A stretch of 49,369 bases of DNA from an uncultured Proteiniphilum sp. (GCF_937873925.1 NZ_CALNAT010000072.1:1-49369), one strand, 5' to 3'; counted from the stretch's first letter, positions 27,539 through 35,877 are shown. A program made the numbers and translations. The notes: generated by a model from the sequence alone, not told the origin.

Positions 27539-28183
27539 ATGCACACCTATATCATCGCTGATAATCAGGATATTACACGGGAAGGACTTATATCCGTACT
27601 GAGATCACAGGATATGAAAGACCGTGTGGAAACAGCCCGTACCCGCGCCGAGTTGCAAGCACGACTGCGTAACTATCCCAAATCGGTGGTGATATTGGAT
27701 TATACCTTATTTGATTTTGTTTCTGTCAATCAACTGCTGAACATGAAGATGGGAGCCACAGCATCGGCATGGATTTTATTTTCCGACGAGCTGGAAGAGC
27801 ATTTTCTACGTCAGATACTATTGGTCGACCCCAGCATCAGCGTAGTGATGAAACACAATCCGCTGCAGAATATCCTTGATGCCGTTACCTGCGCAACCTA
27901 TGGAGAAACCTATTTGTGCGATATTGCAGAATCGGTGCTAAAGGACAGAAATCCGCAGAAAAAAGAGTCGGATAATCTAACCGCCTCAGAAAAGAGTATC
28001 CTGAGGGAAATAGCCCTTGGAAAAACAACCAAAGAAATTGCCTTTGAAAAGAATCTCAGTTTCCATACTGTGAACACCCACCGCCGGAATATTTTCCGGA
28101 AACTGGCTGTGAATAATGCGCACGAAGCCACAAAATATGCGCTGCAAGCCGGTTTACTCGATTTAATGGAGTATTATATTTAG
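27539..28183 (+). CDS. LuxR/NarL-type response regulator
   Basis: The 214-residue protein has a receiver-like domain (phospho-acceptor candidate Asp54 in VVILDYTLFD, acidic pocket ADNQD near residue 7) and a C-terminal LuxR helix-turn-helix (about 145-195, LTASEKSILREIALGKTTKEIA). The receiver lacks the usual Thr/Lys pattern in clean form, so phosphorylation is uncertain. No histidine kinase is adjacent. The PPOX-fold and FAD oxidoreductase genes follow on the same strand after a 210-base gap and could be targets, but that is a guess. Confidence 0.9.
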   Translation: MHTYIIADNQDITREGLISVLRSQDMKDRVETARTRAELQARLRNYPKSVVILDYTLFDFVSVNQLLNMKMGATASAWILFSDELEEHFLRQILLVDPSISVVMKHNPLQNILDAVTCATYGETYLCDIAESVLKDRNPQKKESDNLTASEKSILREIALGKTTKEIAFEKNLSFHTVNTHRRNIFRKLAVNNAHEATKYALQAGLLDLMEYYI

Positions 28184-28393
28184 CCCGGCATTAATTCCCC
28201 AGATTATGCTTACGGATAAATTCCTTTGCCTACCGTCACTATCAGTATGCGCTACAATAAGGTAATCGGAATGGTCCTATCTCTGCTGCCATTGCGGACA
28301 TTATAATTGAATATTAAAACAAACTATATAATTGAAAGGTTGTTATAAGGAAAATAAGATTAAATTTTATTCATCCTTACAAATCACAGCCTT

Positions 28394-28900
28394 ATGAGTA
28401 CAGAAAATTTGAGTAACCGTGACGCCATTGACAAATTGAAAGAAATGGTTGATAAAATCGACATCGGCATGTTGTGTACCTTTGTTCCGGGAAGCGATTA
28501 TCCACATGCCATCCCTATGAGCCGTCAGGAAGTGGACGAGGAGGGTAATATCTGGTTTCTTTTTTCTTCGGAAAGCACAGCCTACCAAAATCTTCAGAAT
28601 AACAACAAAGTGAGCCTGCTTTATGCGCATGTGGGAGATTATAATTTCCTGAGCATTAACGGAACAGCGGAAATCTCCAAAGACCAGGCAAGAATTGACA
28701 AATACTGGAATAAAATGGTGGAGACGTGGTTCGAGAAAGGAAAAGACGATTCCCGTATCCGCGTACTGAAAGTAACACCGGACGAAGCACATTATTGGGA
28801 TAATAAATCCAACAAATTAGTCACTTTGATGAAAGTGGCGGCAAGCGCCATTTCGGGACAACAGATGGATATCGGCAGGGAAGGCGAATTGCATTTGTAA
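28394..28900 (+). CDS. pyridoxamine-phosphate-oxidase-fold protein (general stress protein 26-like)
   Basis: The 168-residue protein has the split-barrel flavin-binding fold of the general-stress-26 group (IGMLCTFVPGSDYPHAIPMS, then NIWFLFSSESTAYQNLQNN and VSLLYAHVGD). Such proteins bind FMN, FAD or related cofactors and are often stress-induced; no catalytic activity can be assigned. It lies 27 bases upstream of the FAD oxidoreductase gene, so the two probably form an operon. Confidence 0.88.
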   Translation: MSTENLSNRDAIDKLKEMVDKIDIGMLCTFVPGSDYPHAIPMSRQEVDEEGNIWFLFSSESTAYQNLQNNNKVSLLYAHVGDYNFLSINGTAEISKDQARIDKYWNKMVETWFEKGKDDSRIRVLKVTPDEAHYWDNKSNKLVTLMKVAASAISGQQMDIGREGELHL

Positions 28901-28927
28901 TATCTTACTTTTTTAACGTTCAACAAT

Positions 28928-30133
28928 ATGGACTTAAAATCTAATGAACCGTTCTGGCTGGTAAAAAACGGCTTGCGGGCCTCTTATCCCTCACTTCACA
29001 GCAATGCCGAATGCGATATACTGGTAGTCGGCGGCGGCATTACCGGTAGTTTAATAGCCCACCAATGCATCCGGGACGGATATAAAACGATGCTTATAGA
29101 TAAGAGAGAAATTTGTAATGGCAGTTCTTCGGCTACCACCTCCATGTTACAATATGAGATTGACACGCCATTGTACAAACTGATTGAAATGGTGGGTGAA
29201 AAAGGTGCCGTAGCGAGTTACGAGGCATGTTACAGGGCAATAGACCAATTGGGAGAAATTGCCACAAAAATAAAATCCGAAGCCGGTTTCAGCAAAAAAT
29301 ACTCGCTTTATTTTGCTGCCTTTAAAAAGGATGTGGATTGGCTCCAAAAGGAGTTTGAAACAAGGAAGGAAGCCGGATTTGAGGTGAAATGGCTCGACGA
29401 GCAAGAAATTCTGAAAAAATATAATATACACGGAGCATACGGGGGTATTCTTTCCACACAGGGAGGGAGCGTGGATGCGTTCTGCCTGGCGCACGAACTA
29501 TTGCAATACAATCACAAAAAAGGTCTGATGATTTATGATAAAACCGAACTGGTGCATGTCGATTACAAAAGAAGATTCAATCTCTGCACTACTGCTACCG
29601 GAGCCGTTATCAAGGCGAAAAGAATTGTCTATTGTGTAGGCTATGAAAGCACCAATATGATTAAGGAAAAATTCGTGGATCTGCTTAGTTCCTATGCTAT
29701 TATTTCGGAAGTGGACGAAACGCTCTACCGGCAATATAAAGATGTGCTCATCTGGAACACAGCCAAACCTTATTTATACATGCGTACGTCGGATGACGGG
29801 CGATTCCTGATTGACGGCGAAGATGAAGAGTTCCGGAATCCCGTCAAACGCGATGCGCTGATTGGCAAGAAAGAACAGAAGCTCATCAAAGCGTTCAAAA
29901 AACTATTTCCCGATAAGACGTTCTATTCCGATTTTGCATGGGCGGGTACTTTCGGCGAAACCAAAGACGGATTACCCTACATCGGTGAGCATCCTGATTT
30001 CAAAAACTCCTATTTCGTCTGCGGTTTCGGCGGCAACGGCATCACCTTTTCCGTTACAGGAATGGAAATGGTTTCCGATTGGCTCAAAGGCAAAAAACAC
30101 CTGATGACACCCTATTTTGCGTTTGGACGGTAG
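28928..30133 (+). CDS. FAD-dependent oxidoreductase, DAO family
   Basis: The 401-residue protein has an N-terminal FAD-binding Rossmann motif (ILVVGGGITGSLIAH, 31-45), an early ATT-type loop (SSSATTSMLQYE), and a C-terminal FAD-closing segment (LPYIGEHPDFKNSYFVCGFGGNG). This is the architecture of D-amino-acid oxidase-like enzymes. Family members oxidise amines or amino acids; the substrate is unknown. It probably shares a transcript with the PPOX-fold gene. Its 3' end is convergent with the Fur-family gene. Confidence 0.9.
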   Translation: MDLKSNEPFWLVKNGLRASYPSLHSNAECDILVVGGGITGSLIAHQCIRDGYKTMLIDKREICNGSSSATTSMLQYEIDTPLYKLIEMVGEKGAVASYEACYRAIDQLGEIATKIKSEAGFSKKYSLYFAAFKKDVDWLQKEFETRKEAGFEVKWLDEQEILKKYNIHGAYGGILSTQGGSVDAFCLAHELLQYNHKKGLMIYDKTELVHVDYKRRFNLCTTATGAVIKAKRIVYCVGYESTNMIKEKFVDLLSSYAIISEVDETLYRQYKDVLIWNTAKPYLYMRTSDDGRFLIDGEDEEFRNPVKRDALIGKKEQKLIKAFKKLFPDKTFYSDFAWAGTFGETKDGLPYIGEHPDFKNSYFVCGFGGNGITFSVTGMEMVSDWLKGKKHLMTPYFAFGR

Positions 30134-30187
30134 TATGTTGTCAGGACAATAAAAAAGTGAGTTTGGATTATTGAGAAATGAAATTGT

Positions 30188-30604
30188 TTACCGGTAGCAC
30201 TGAGCACAAACTCCTTTCATAACGAAATTGACATTCTCAAGGCGGAAGTTTGAGGGTAACGGAATGTCAGGGATGGAAATACTTTCCATACAGTAGGTAT
30301 TGCCGCATTTGTTGCAGTGGAAATGTACGTGCAGGTCGCCAAGGGAACACTGGCAATCGTCGCGACATACCGAATACTTTATGGAACCGGAACCATCGTC
30401 TATGCTGTGGATCAAATGATGTCTATGGAAAAGGTTTATCGTTCGGGATAAGGTGGACTTGTCAACTGTTCCAAGTTCGCCCTCCAGGTCGGAAAGGCTG
30501 AAAGCCGAACCGTGGTTAAGCATGGTTTTCAATACCAACACCCGGATAGCCGTCGGCTTTATACTCCTACGGTTAAGCATTTTTTCTATATGTTTTGCGC
30601 CCAT
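30188..30604 (-). CDS. Fur-family metalloregulator
   Basis: The 138-residue protein has the Fur winged helix (DKSTLSRTINLFHRHHLIHS, about 48-67) and the metal-binding half. The structural zinc Cys pairs are C97-C100 (CNKC) and C133-C136 (CAQC), with His around 92-96 (HVHFHC). Extra Cys at 80, 84 and 86 are unusual. Whether it is Fur or Zur type cannot be settled by eye. The metal-exporting P-ATPase gene lies upstream on the same strand, separated by repeats, and its promoter contains a perfect palindrome that could be the operator. Confidence 0.9.
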   Translation of the reverse strand: MGAKHIEKMLNRRSIKPTAIRVLVLKTMLNHGSAFSLSDLEGELGTVDKSTLSRTINLFHRHHLIHSIDDGSGSIKYSVCRDDCQCSLGDLHVHFHCNKCGNTYCMESISIPDIPLPSNFRLENVNFVMKGVCAQCYR

Positions 30605-30627
30605 AAATTGTTCAATAACTTTAGACT

Positions 30628-30652
30628 ATTTCAAGTTCTATTGCACTATTTC
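30628..30652 (+). repeat. dispersed repeat module 2 (30.6 kb copy)
   Basis: The 25-base block differs from 4684-4708 at one position. It stands 24 bases upstream of the Fur-family start codon. Confidence 0.65.
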
Positions 30653-30654
30653 TA

Positions 30655-30710
30655 TGCTTGACATAGTCAAAACTTGTTTTGCCTTTGTTCCCGGCTTATC
30701 AAAATAGTCC
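30655..30710 (-). repeat. dispersed repeat module 1 (30.7 kb copy, inverted)
   Basis: On the minus strand it reads GATAAGCCGGGAACAAAGGC then AAAACAAGTTTTGACTATGT, aligning with the 7.5 and 10.6 kb copies. In this copy CTTG is replaced by CAAG in the centre. Confidence 0.6.
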
Positions 30711-30743
30711 TCGCTATGGCATAGTCCAAACAAGTTTGTTCTC

Positions 30744-30831
30744 TGCTCATTTTGATAAATAACTATCGCCCGGCAATGTTCAAGCAAGCTTGACACGGCT
30801 CTCGCTTCACCGTTATTTTAGCTTAACGAAA
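30744..30831 (-). repeat. long dispersed repeat, copy B of the inverted pair
   Basis: The reverse complement of this segment matches 18792-18880 at about 85 of 89 positions. It lies between the P-ATPase stop and the Fur-family start. The two copies are 11.9 kb apart in opposite orientation. Confidence 0.85.
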
Positions 30832-30906
30832 ACGTTGACTATTTATCCAAATATAAAACGTAAATGTAAAGATAACTATTGTAATCCGACTACAAACCAC
30901 ATAGGT

Positions 30907-32865
30907 CTAAAACTTCTTTCGCATAATGCGGATGGCATTCAGTATAGCCAATACCGATACACCCACATCTGCAAATACCGCTTCCCACAAAGTTGCCAGT
31001 CCGCCAGCCCCGAGGATTAGTACGACAAGCTTGATCCCGAAAGCCATCGTAATATTCTGCACCACGATTCGTCGGGTAGCTTTACCGATGCGGATCGCCA
31101 TAGGAATTTTGCCCGGCTGGTCGGTCTGGATGACCACATCCGCCGTTTCGATGGCAACGTCACTTCCCAAACCACCCATTGCGATCCCCACATCACTCAT
31201 GGCCAAGACCGGGGCATCGTTTATTCCATCTCCCACGAAAGCCACTCTGCTGGTCGGATCGGCTTTAAGTTCTTCAAACTTTTCCACCTTTCCTTCCGGC
31301 AGCAAGTCTCCGTAAGCACGGTCGATGCCCAGTTCTCCGGCCAGTTTCGATACGATGGCCTGTTTATCTCCTGAAAGGATTACAATATTCTTTATCCCAG
31401 CTTTGCGCAAACCTTCGATCGCCACTTTCGCATCGTCTTTAAGCGCATCGGCAACAACAATGTATCCGGCATACTTTCCATCCATTGCACATAATACCGT
31501 TGTTTCGGGAATATCCTCAACTTCTGCAGGATAAACAATACCATTCGTATGCAGTAGTTTTGTATTTCCGACCAGGATCTTCTTCCCGCCAAGTTCGGCC
31601 TCTATTCCTTGCCCTGCGACCTCTCTAACATTAGTCGGTTGGGCTAAAAACATCGTATTTTTGAGGAATGAAGATACGATGGCTTTGGCTATCGGATGGT
31701 TGCTTTGCGTTTCCACAATAGCCACAGTACGCAGCAGTTCATCTTTCGAAAGACCTTCTTCGGGGATAATATCCTGCACTTCGAACACACCTTTTGTCAG
31801 CGTACCGGTCTTGTCCATAACCACCGTATTGATTTTAGTAATGACATCCAGATAATTGCCACCTTTGAACAGGATACCTTTACGAGACGCTGCACCGATC
31901 CCTCCGAAATAACCCAATGGTATGCTGATCACCAATGCGCATGGACAGGATATCACAAGGAATACCAATCCTCGATATAACCAATCATTGAATATATATC
32001 CGAACTCCGGATCAATGAACGACCATAACCAGGGCAGCACGACAATCAATACGGCCAATGCAGTGACAACCGGTGTATAAATACGGGCGAATTTACGGAT
32101 AAAGTGCTCGGCAGGGGCCTTGCGTTCGGTTGCATTTTGCACAAGTTCTAAAATACGTGCAAGAGCGCTTTGCCCGAACGGTTTGGTTACCTTTATCCGG
32201 CAGACGCTATCAGTAGCGATCATACCCGCCAGTACTTCTTCCTCTTTTTTGATATCCCGGGGAACGCTTTCCCCGGTCAGTGCCGAAGTATTGAATGATC
32301 CCGAATCGGAGATCATAATACCGTCCAACGGAACCCGTTCACCTACTTTTACCTCGACCGTTTCCCCTACCCTTACCTCTTCAGGCAAAACCGTCTCAAG
32401 GCCCTTATCCCTGACCACAGATGCTTCTTCGGGACGGATATCGAGTAATGCGCTGATGCTCCGTTTAGCCCGGTTGACAGCCGCTTGCTGAAATAGTTCC
32501 CCGATGGAATAAAACAACATGACCGCTACGCCTTCGGGATATTCGCCGATGAAGAAAGCACCGATTGTAGCAATGCTCATCAAGGTGAATTCGTTGAAAA
32601 TATTCTTTTCCCGCATAGCTTCCCAGGCTTCTTTTAACACGGGAATACCTACCGGTAAATAGGCGATAAGATACCATAACAACCCTACCCATTGATTTTC
32701 GAAGAAGGGAACACCGGTTGCGAACATACCTATACCTCCAATCAACAGAACGAATGACACCACAACCCTTGTAATAGGACCTTTTTGCGAGATATTGTCT
32801 ATTTTACTGGCGCTTAGGGTAGCCGGAGTTACCGAACAAGCGCCATTACTGCAACAATTTGCCAT
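30907..32865 (-). CDS. heavy-metal P-type ATPase (P1B; Zn/Cd/Pb or Co type)
   Basis: The 652-residue pump has the P1B motifs: membrane CPC at 307-309 (ISCPCALVIS), phosphorylation Asp351 (DKTGTLT), the HP motif (SNHPIA), TGES (ALTGESVP) and GDGINDAP. CPC with the C-terminal Lys-rich end points to Zn2+/Cd2+/Pb2+ export. There is no N-terminal HMA domain; instead a short Cys-rich tail (MANCCSNGACSVT) may bind metal. The gene ends just before repeat copy B and the Fur-family gene follows on the same strand. Its promoter holds a perfect 15-bp palindrome. Confidence 0.93.
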   Translation of the reverse strand: MANCCSNGACSVTPATLSASKIDNISQKGPITRVVVSFVLLIGGIGMFATGVPFFENQWVGLLWYLIAYLPVGIPVLKEAWEAMREKNIFNEFTLMSIATIGAFFIGEYPEGVAVMLFYSIGELFQQAAVNRAKRSISALLDIRPEEASVVRDKGLETVLPEEVRVGETVEVKVGERVPLDGIMISDSGSFNTSALTGESVPRDIKKEEEVLAGMIATDSVCRIKVTKPFGQSALARILELVQNATERKAPAEHFIRKFARIYTPVVTALAVLIVVLPWLWSFIDPEFGYIFNDWLYRGLVFLVISCPCALVISIPLGYFGGIGAASRKGILFKGGNYLDVITKINTVVMDKTGTLTKGVFEVQDIIPEEGLSKDELLRTVAIVETQSNHPIAKAIVSSFLKNTMFLAQPTNVREVAGQGIEAELGGKKILVGNTKLLHTNGIVYPAEVEDIPETTVLCAMDGKYAGYIVVADALKDDAKVAIEGLRKAGIKNIVILSGDKQAIVSKLAGELGIDRAYGDLLPEGKVEKFEELKADPTSRVAFVGDGINDAPVLAMSDVGIAMGGLGSDVAIETADVVIQTDQPGKIPMAIRIGKATRRIVVQNITMAFGIKLVVLILGAGGLATLWEAVFADVGVSVLAILNAIRIMRKKF

Positions 32866-32895
32866 ATCTTTTGTATTTTACTCTATATCTAAGGT

Positions 32896-32930
32896 CAAAA
32901 GTACAGCCAATCCGGTGCAACTGAGTTGCA
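32896..32930 (-). promoter_or_regulatory. P-ATPase promoter with embedded palindromic operator
   Basis: TACTTTTG on the minus strand (32903-32896) is a perfect -7 box 31 bases from the ATG. Just upstream, TGCAACTGAGTTGCA (32916-32930) is a perfect inverted repeat with a one-base centre, placed in the spacer and -33 region where a repressor would block polymerase. No good TTG is found at -33, as in activator- or repressor-shaped promoters. Confidence 0.7.
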
Positions 32931-33069
32931 AACGAAATAGAAGTCACCTACCCCCCTTGACAATTGCCTGTAAAAGAACACCTTTACCCTATGGATACAC
33001 AAGACCGGTTATGATATTTTGTCCAGTCATGAATTGAAGAAGCGGATAAGTTCGACGTAATCTGGCATT

Positions 33070-33207
33070 TCATTTGTCAGTAAGAAAGGGAATAAAAAAC
33101 GACACTATCCCCAATGCATTATTTTCTACCGCTGTAATTTCAATTGGAGTTTGGGGGAATTCAGGAAGACTTATTTTTGAATCGTCTGGAATTTCAGCCT
33201 TTTGCAT
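33070..33207 (-). other. 45-codon open frame in the 470-base gap between the P-ATPase and the VOC gene
   Basis: The gap 32866-33334 holds the P-ATPase promoter, this frame (MQKAEIPDDSKISLPEFPQT...) and a -7-like box at 33231-33238. The frame has an ATG and acceptable composition, but I recognise no family. It may be a chance ORF or a fragment. Confidence 0.2.
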
Positions 33208-33230
33208 CGGAGGAATTCACTCATTTTGTT

Positions 33231-33238
33231 TATATTTG
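33231..33238 (+). promoter_or_regulatory. -7 box upstream of the VOC-VOC-GNAT-zinc-ribbon operon
   Basis: TATATTTG matches TAnnTTTG; the nearest TTG upstream is 26 bases away, which is too far, so only the -7 box is supported. The leader would be about 90 nt. Confidence 0.45.
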
Positions 33239-33334
33239 TAAAATAAAAATCTGACAAAAAAGCGATCGACAACCAAACGGGGACAATCAACCCTGATTAA
33301 CAAACTTTGTATTTTTACAGCAAAAATTGAAATT

Positions 33335-33727
33335 ATGGAATATCTGTCATTATCGCCGAATATAGGCGTAAGAAACGTTGAAGAAACGGTACAGTTTTAT
33401 ACCGAAGCGTTAGGTTTTAAACTTATTATGAGTGTTCCTTCTCCGCGCGGAGGTTTGCAATGGGCAATGGTTGCTGGTGGTGGAGCGACTATTATGTTTC
33501 AGAAAAGGGAAAACCTGACGGAAGAATATCCGCAGTTGGGAAAACGCCCGATATTGGGAGCCATTACTTTTTATGTGAAGATGAAAGGTATGCAGGAATT
33601 GTACGATAAACTTCAGGCAACGGAGTATATTGCTTTGAAAATGCATAAAACCTTCTATGGTACTGACGAGTTTGCCATATTCGACAATAACGGGCATATC
33701 CTGACAATAACCGAAGACAAAGAGTAA
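33335..33727 (+). CDS. VOC-superfamily protein (glyoxalase/bleomycin-resistance fold), first copy
   Basis: The 130-residue protein has the betaalphabetabetabeta repeats of the VOC fold: NIGVRNVEETVQFYTEALGFKL, then FAIFDNNGHILTITED at the C-terminus with the usual D-x-x-G-x-x-L turn. Typical roles are metal-dependent lyase, dioxygenase or drug binding; which one is not visible. It is the first gene of a four-gene run and is followed after one base by a second VOC gene. Confidence 0.88.
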   Translation: MEYLSLSPNIGVRNVEETVQFYTEALGFKLIMSVPSPRGGLQWAMVAGGGATIMFQKRENLTEEYPQLGKRPILGAITFYVKMKGMQELYDKLQATEYIALKMHKTFYGTDEFAIFDNNGHILTITEDKE

Positions 33728-33728
33728 T

Positions 33729-34139
33729 ATGAAATTAAAAGACTTATCAATTACATTCCACACTGAAAAAATTAAAGAGTGCGTCGATTTCTACAGCAAA
33801 TATCTTCGCGCCAAAGTTTCGTTTGATACGGGCTGGTATGTTTCCATACACCTGCAAAGCGATATAAATCCATATATCTATATCTCTTTTCAAGGTAACC
33901 CGGACGGTAGGGCTGTGAAGAATCTATTCACCGGTGGCATCACACTTAACCTGATGGTGGAAGACGTGGATGCCTGTTGGGAAAAACTCCGACAGACCGA
34001 TATTACATTTGTCGAAGAAATAACCGATCATGAATGGGGCAACCGTGCATTCAGCCTCTACGACCCTATCGGGAATTTGGTATATGTGTATTCAGAACGC
34101 CCATTACATGAGAAGTATAAGGATGCAGTAAAAGGATAA
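33729..34139 (+). CDS. VOC-superfamily protein, second copy
   Basis: The 136-residue VOC protein opens KDLSITFHTEKIKECVDFYSKYL and ends in SLYDPIGNLVYVYSE, the C-terminal metal-ligand region of this fold. It is only distantly similar to the preceding VOC protein, so this is not a recent tandem duplication. The one-base gap to the first copy implies translational coupling. VOC pairs can form heterodimers, which is a possible but untested arrangement. Confidence 0.87.
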   Translation: MKLKDLSITFHTEKIKECVDFYSKYLRAKVSFDTGWYVSIHLQSDINPYIYISFQGNPDGRAVKNLFTGGITLNLMVEDVDACWEKLRQTDITFVEEITDHEWGNRAFSLYDPIGNLVYVYSERPLHEKYKDAVKG

Positions 34140-34147
34140 AAGAGAAT

Positions 34148-34654
34148 ATGAATTACAAATTACGCGATTGGAAAATATCAGATTTGGAGAGCCTTGTTGA
34201 ACACGCCAATAACTATAATATTGCAAAATGGCTGACCAATCAGTTTCCGCACCCATACACTGAGACTGACGGAAGAACTTATATCGAAATGGTAATGAAA
34301 GATTGCGTAACCAAGGTTTTTGCAATCGATATAAATGGTGAAGCAGTGGGTTCAATCGGGATTTTCCCCCAGGCGGACATTCACATGAAGAGTGCTGAAA
34401 TAGGCTATTGGCTTTCAGAAAAATACTGGGGAAAAGGAATCATGGCAAAAGCAATAGAAGAAATTGTTGACTATGGTTTCAGAACGTTTGATATTGTGCG
34501 TATTTATGCCCGTCCATTTTCAACTAATATAGGCTCTCAACGGGTATTGGAGAAAGCCGGATTTAAGTTGGAAGCAAGATTAAAGAAGGCTCTCTATAAA
34601 AGCGGAGAATATCTGGATGAATTAATTTACTCAAAAATAAACGAACAACCATGA
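34148..34654 (+). CDS. GNAT N-acetyltransferase (RimJ/RimL type)
   Basis: The 168-residue protein shows the RimJ/RimL subgroup pattern: EIGYWLSEKYWGKGIMAKAI (acetyl-CoA pyrophosphate loop) near residues 80-99 and NIGSQRVLEKAGFKLEA near 125-141. It transfers an acetyl group to an amine on a protein, peptide or small molecule. Its stop overlaps the start of the zinc-ribbon gene by four bases, so the genes are coupled. Confidence 0.9.
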   Translation: MNYKLRDWKISDLESLVEHANNYNIAKWLTNQFPHPYTETDGRTYIEMVMKDCVTKVFAIDINGEAVGSIGIFPQADIHMKSAEIGYWLSEKYWGKGIMAKAIEEIVDYGFRTFDIVRIYARPFSTNIGSQRVLEKAGFKLEARLKKALYKSGEYLDELIYSKINEQP

Positions 34655-34926
34655 ACGACCCAATTTGTCAAAGCTGCGGAATGAATATGAAATCCGCCGG
34701 GGATTTCGGCACAAATGCCGATAGAACTCCTAATCAGGAATATTGCAACTATTGCTATCAAAACGGAGCCTTTACCCGTGACGTAACCATGGAGGAAATG
34801 TTGGAAACCAACCTGAAATTCCTCGACCATTGGAACAAAGAAACAGGGAATAACTTCACGCCCAATGAAGCACGTCCTATCCTTCGGGAGTTTCTATTAA
34901 CGTTAAAGCGTTGGAAAAAGGCATAA
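34651..34926 (+). CDS. small zinc-ribbon protein
   Basis: The 91-residue protein carries two CxxC pairs (CQSCGM near residue 6 and CNYCYQ near residue 32) around a helical tail ending WKKA. This is the pattern of the putative zinc-ribbon domain family (zf-ribbon_2), often found as a stand-alone gene beside acetyltransferases or regulators. Its role is unknown. It is the last gene of the VOC-VOC-GNAT run. Confidence 0.85.
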   Translation: MNDPICQSCGMNMKSAGDFGTNADRTPNQEYCNYCYQNGAFTRDVTMEEMLETNLKFLDHWNKETGNNFTPNEARPILREFLLTLKRWKKA

Positions 34927-34941
34927 GCCTTAGAGGTAAAA

Positions 34942-34986
34942 TGTCTCTTTTTTACAATCCCTTATTCCGATAAACCTCTACCTTTG
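34942..34986 (+). promoter_or_regulatory. AraC-gene promoter with TGTC-N2-TTTTTTACAAT upstream element
   Basis: TACCTTTG (34979-34986) is a perfect -7 box. Exactly 20 bases upstream ends TTTTTTACAAT (34948-34958), preceded by TGTC (34942-34945). The same elements with the same spacing occur at the M28 promoter (35805-35849). Confidence 0.7.
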
Positions 34987-35002
34987 TCGGGATAGTCGTT
35001 TT

Positions 35003-35797
35003 ATGGAAGATTTCAAAATCATACAACCCGCTCCTGTACTTGCGCCGTATGTCAAGCATTACTGGCTGTTGAAGACAGTCGGCGATTCGGCTACGTTGGC
35101 TCGAACTGTGCCGACGGGCATGATGAGCCTGATATTTCATCGGGGGAACCGTTTATTGTCTGTCCATGAAAACGAGTTTCATCCCCGTGCTTTCCTTAGC
35201 GGACAGGAGAAAACGTTTGCCGATTTACAGTATGACGGACAAATCAATATGGTTTCGGTGGTCTTCCGCCCTGCCGGAGTACGGGCATTTTTTAGCCTTC
35301 CTATAAATAAGGTTGCAGGGTTACGCTTATCGGCGGGCGACATGGAAGATAAAGAACTATTGGAACTCGAAAACACGTTGACAAGTACCGAAGACGATAA
35401 ACGATGTCTTCTCCTGACAGAACAATTCTTACTCAAACGCCTTACCCGCCTTGCGGAACACAATCTAAAACGAATAGAAGCCACCATTCGGCTGATTAAT
35501 TCCGGCCAGGCCGATATTGCCCGGCTTGCCAGTGCAGCCTGTTTGAGTACCAAACAGTTCAACCGCATATTCTCCGAACTCATCGGAACCAACCCGAAAG
35601 AGTTCTCACGCACCATTCGTTTCCAACGGGCGTTGCATATTCTCGAAAACAATCCACGAATTTCCTTCACTGCTCTTGCTTATGAATGCGGTTACTTCGA
35701 CCAATCGCATATGATTAAGGACTTCAAGACTTTGTCCGGGTATACACCCAGTGAATTTCTTGCCGTTTGCCCTCCTCATTCAGATTATTTCAGTTGA
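35003..35797 (+). CDS. AraC-family transcriptional regulator
   Basis: The 264-residue protein has an N-terminal ligand-type domain (APVLAPYVKHYWLLKTVGDS) and a C-terminal double helix-turn-helix (about 160-258) with LASAACLSTKQFNRIFSELIGTNPKEFSRTIRFQRAL and YECGYFDQSHMIKDFKTLSGYTPSEF split across it. Its own promoter and that of the M28 peptidase downstream share an upstream motif, so autoregulation and control of its neighbour are likely. Confidence 0.93.
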   Translation: MEDFKIIQPAPVLAPYVKHYWLLKTVGDSATLARTVPTGMMSLIFHRGNRLLSVHENEFHPRAFLSGQEKTFADLQYDGQINMVSVVFRPAGVRAFFSLPINKVAGLRLSAGDMEDKELLELENTLTSTEDDKRCLLLTEQFLLKRLTRLAEHNLKRIEATIRLINSGQADIARLASAACLSTKQFNRIFSELIGTNPKEFSRTIRFQRALHILENNPRISFTALAYECGYFDQSHMIKDFKTLSGYTPSEFLAVCPPHSDYFS

Positions 35798-35804
35798 TAA
35801 AACT

Positions 35805-35849
35805 TGTCCCTTTTTTACAATTTAACGGCTTTGCGAAGTTCTACTTTTG
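35805..35849 (+). promoter_or_regulatory. M28-gene promoter with the same upstream element as the AraC promoter
   Basis: TGTC (35805-35808), CC, TTTTTTACAAT (35811-35821), 20 bases, then TACTTTTG (35842-35849). The layout is identical to 34942-34986. It starts eight bases after the AraC stop codon. Confidence 0.7.
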
Positions 35850-35877
35850 TCCCTTCATTAATAAAAAATTTAAGGTA

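Noticed and set aside
30130..30160. TTGTC-AG-GACAA hairpin before AAAAAAG as a terminator.
   Set aside because: The loop is too small to form and no T-tract follows on the strand that would need it.
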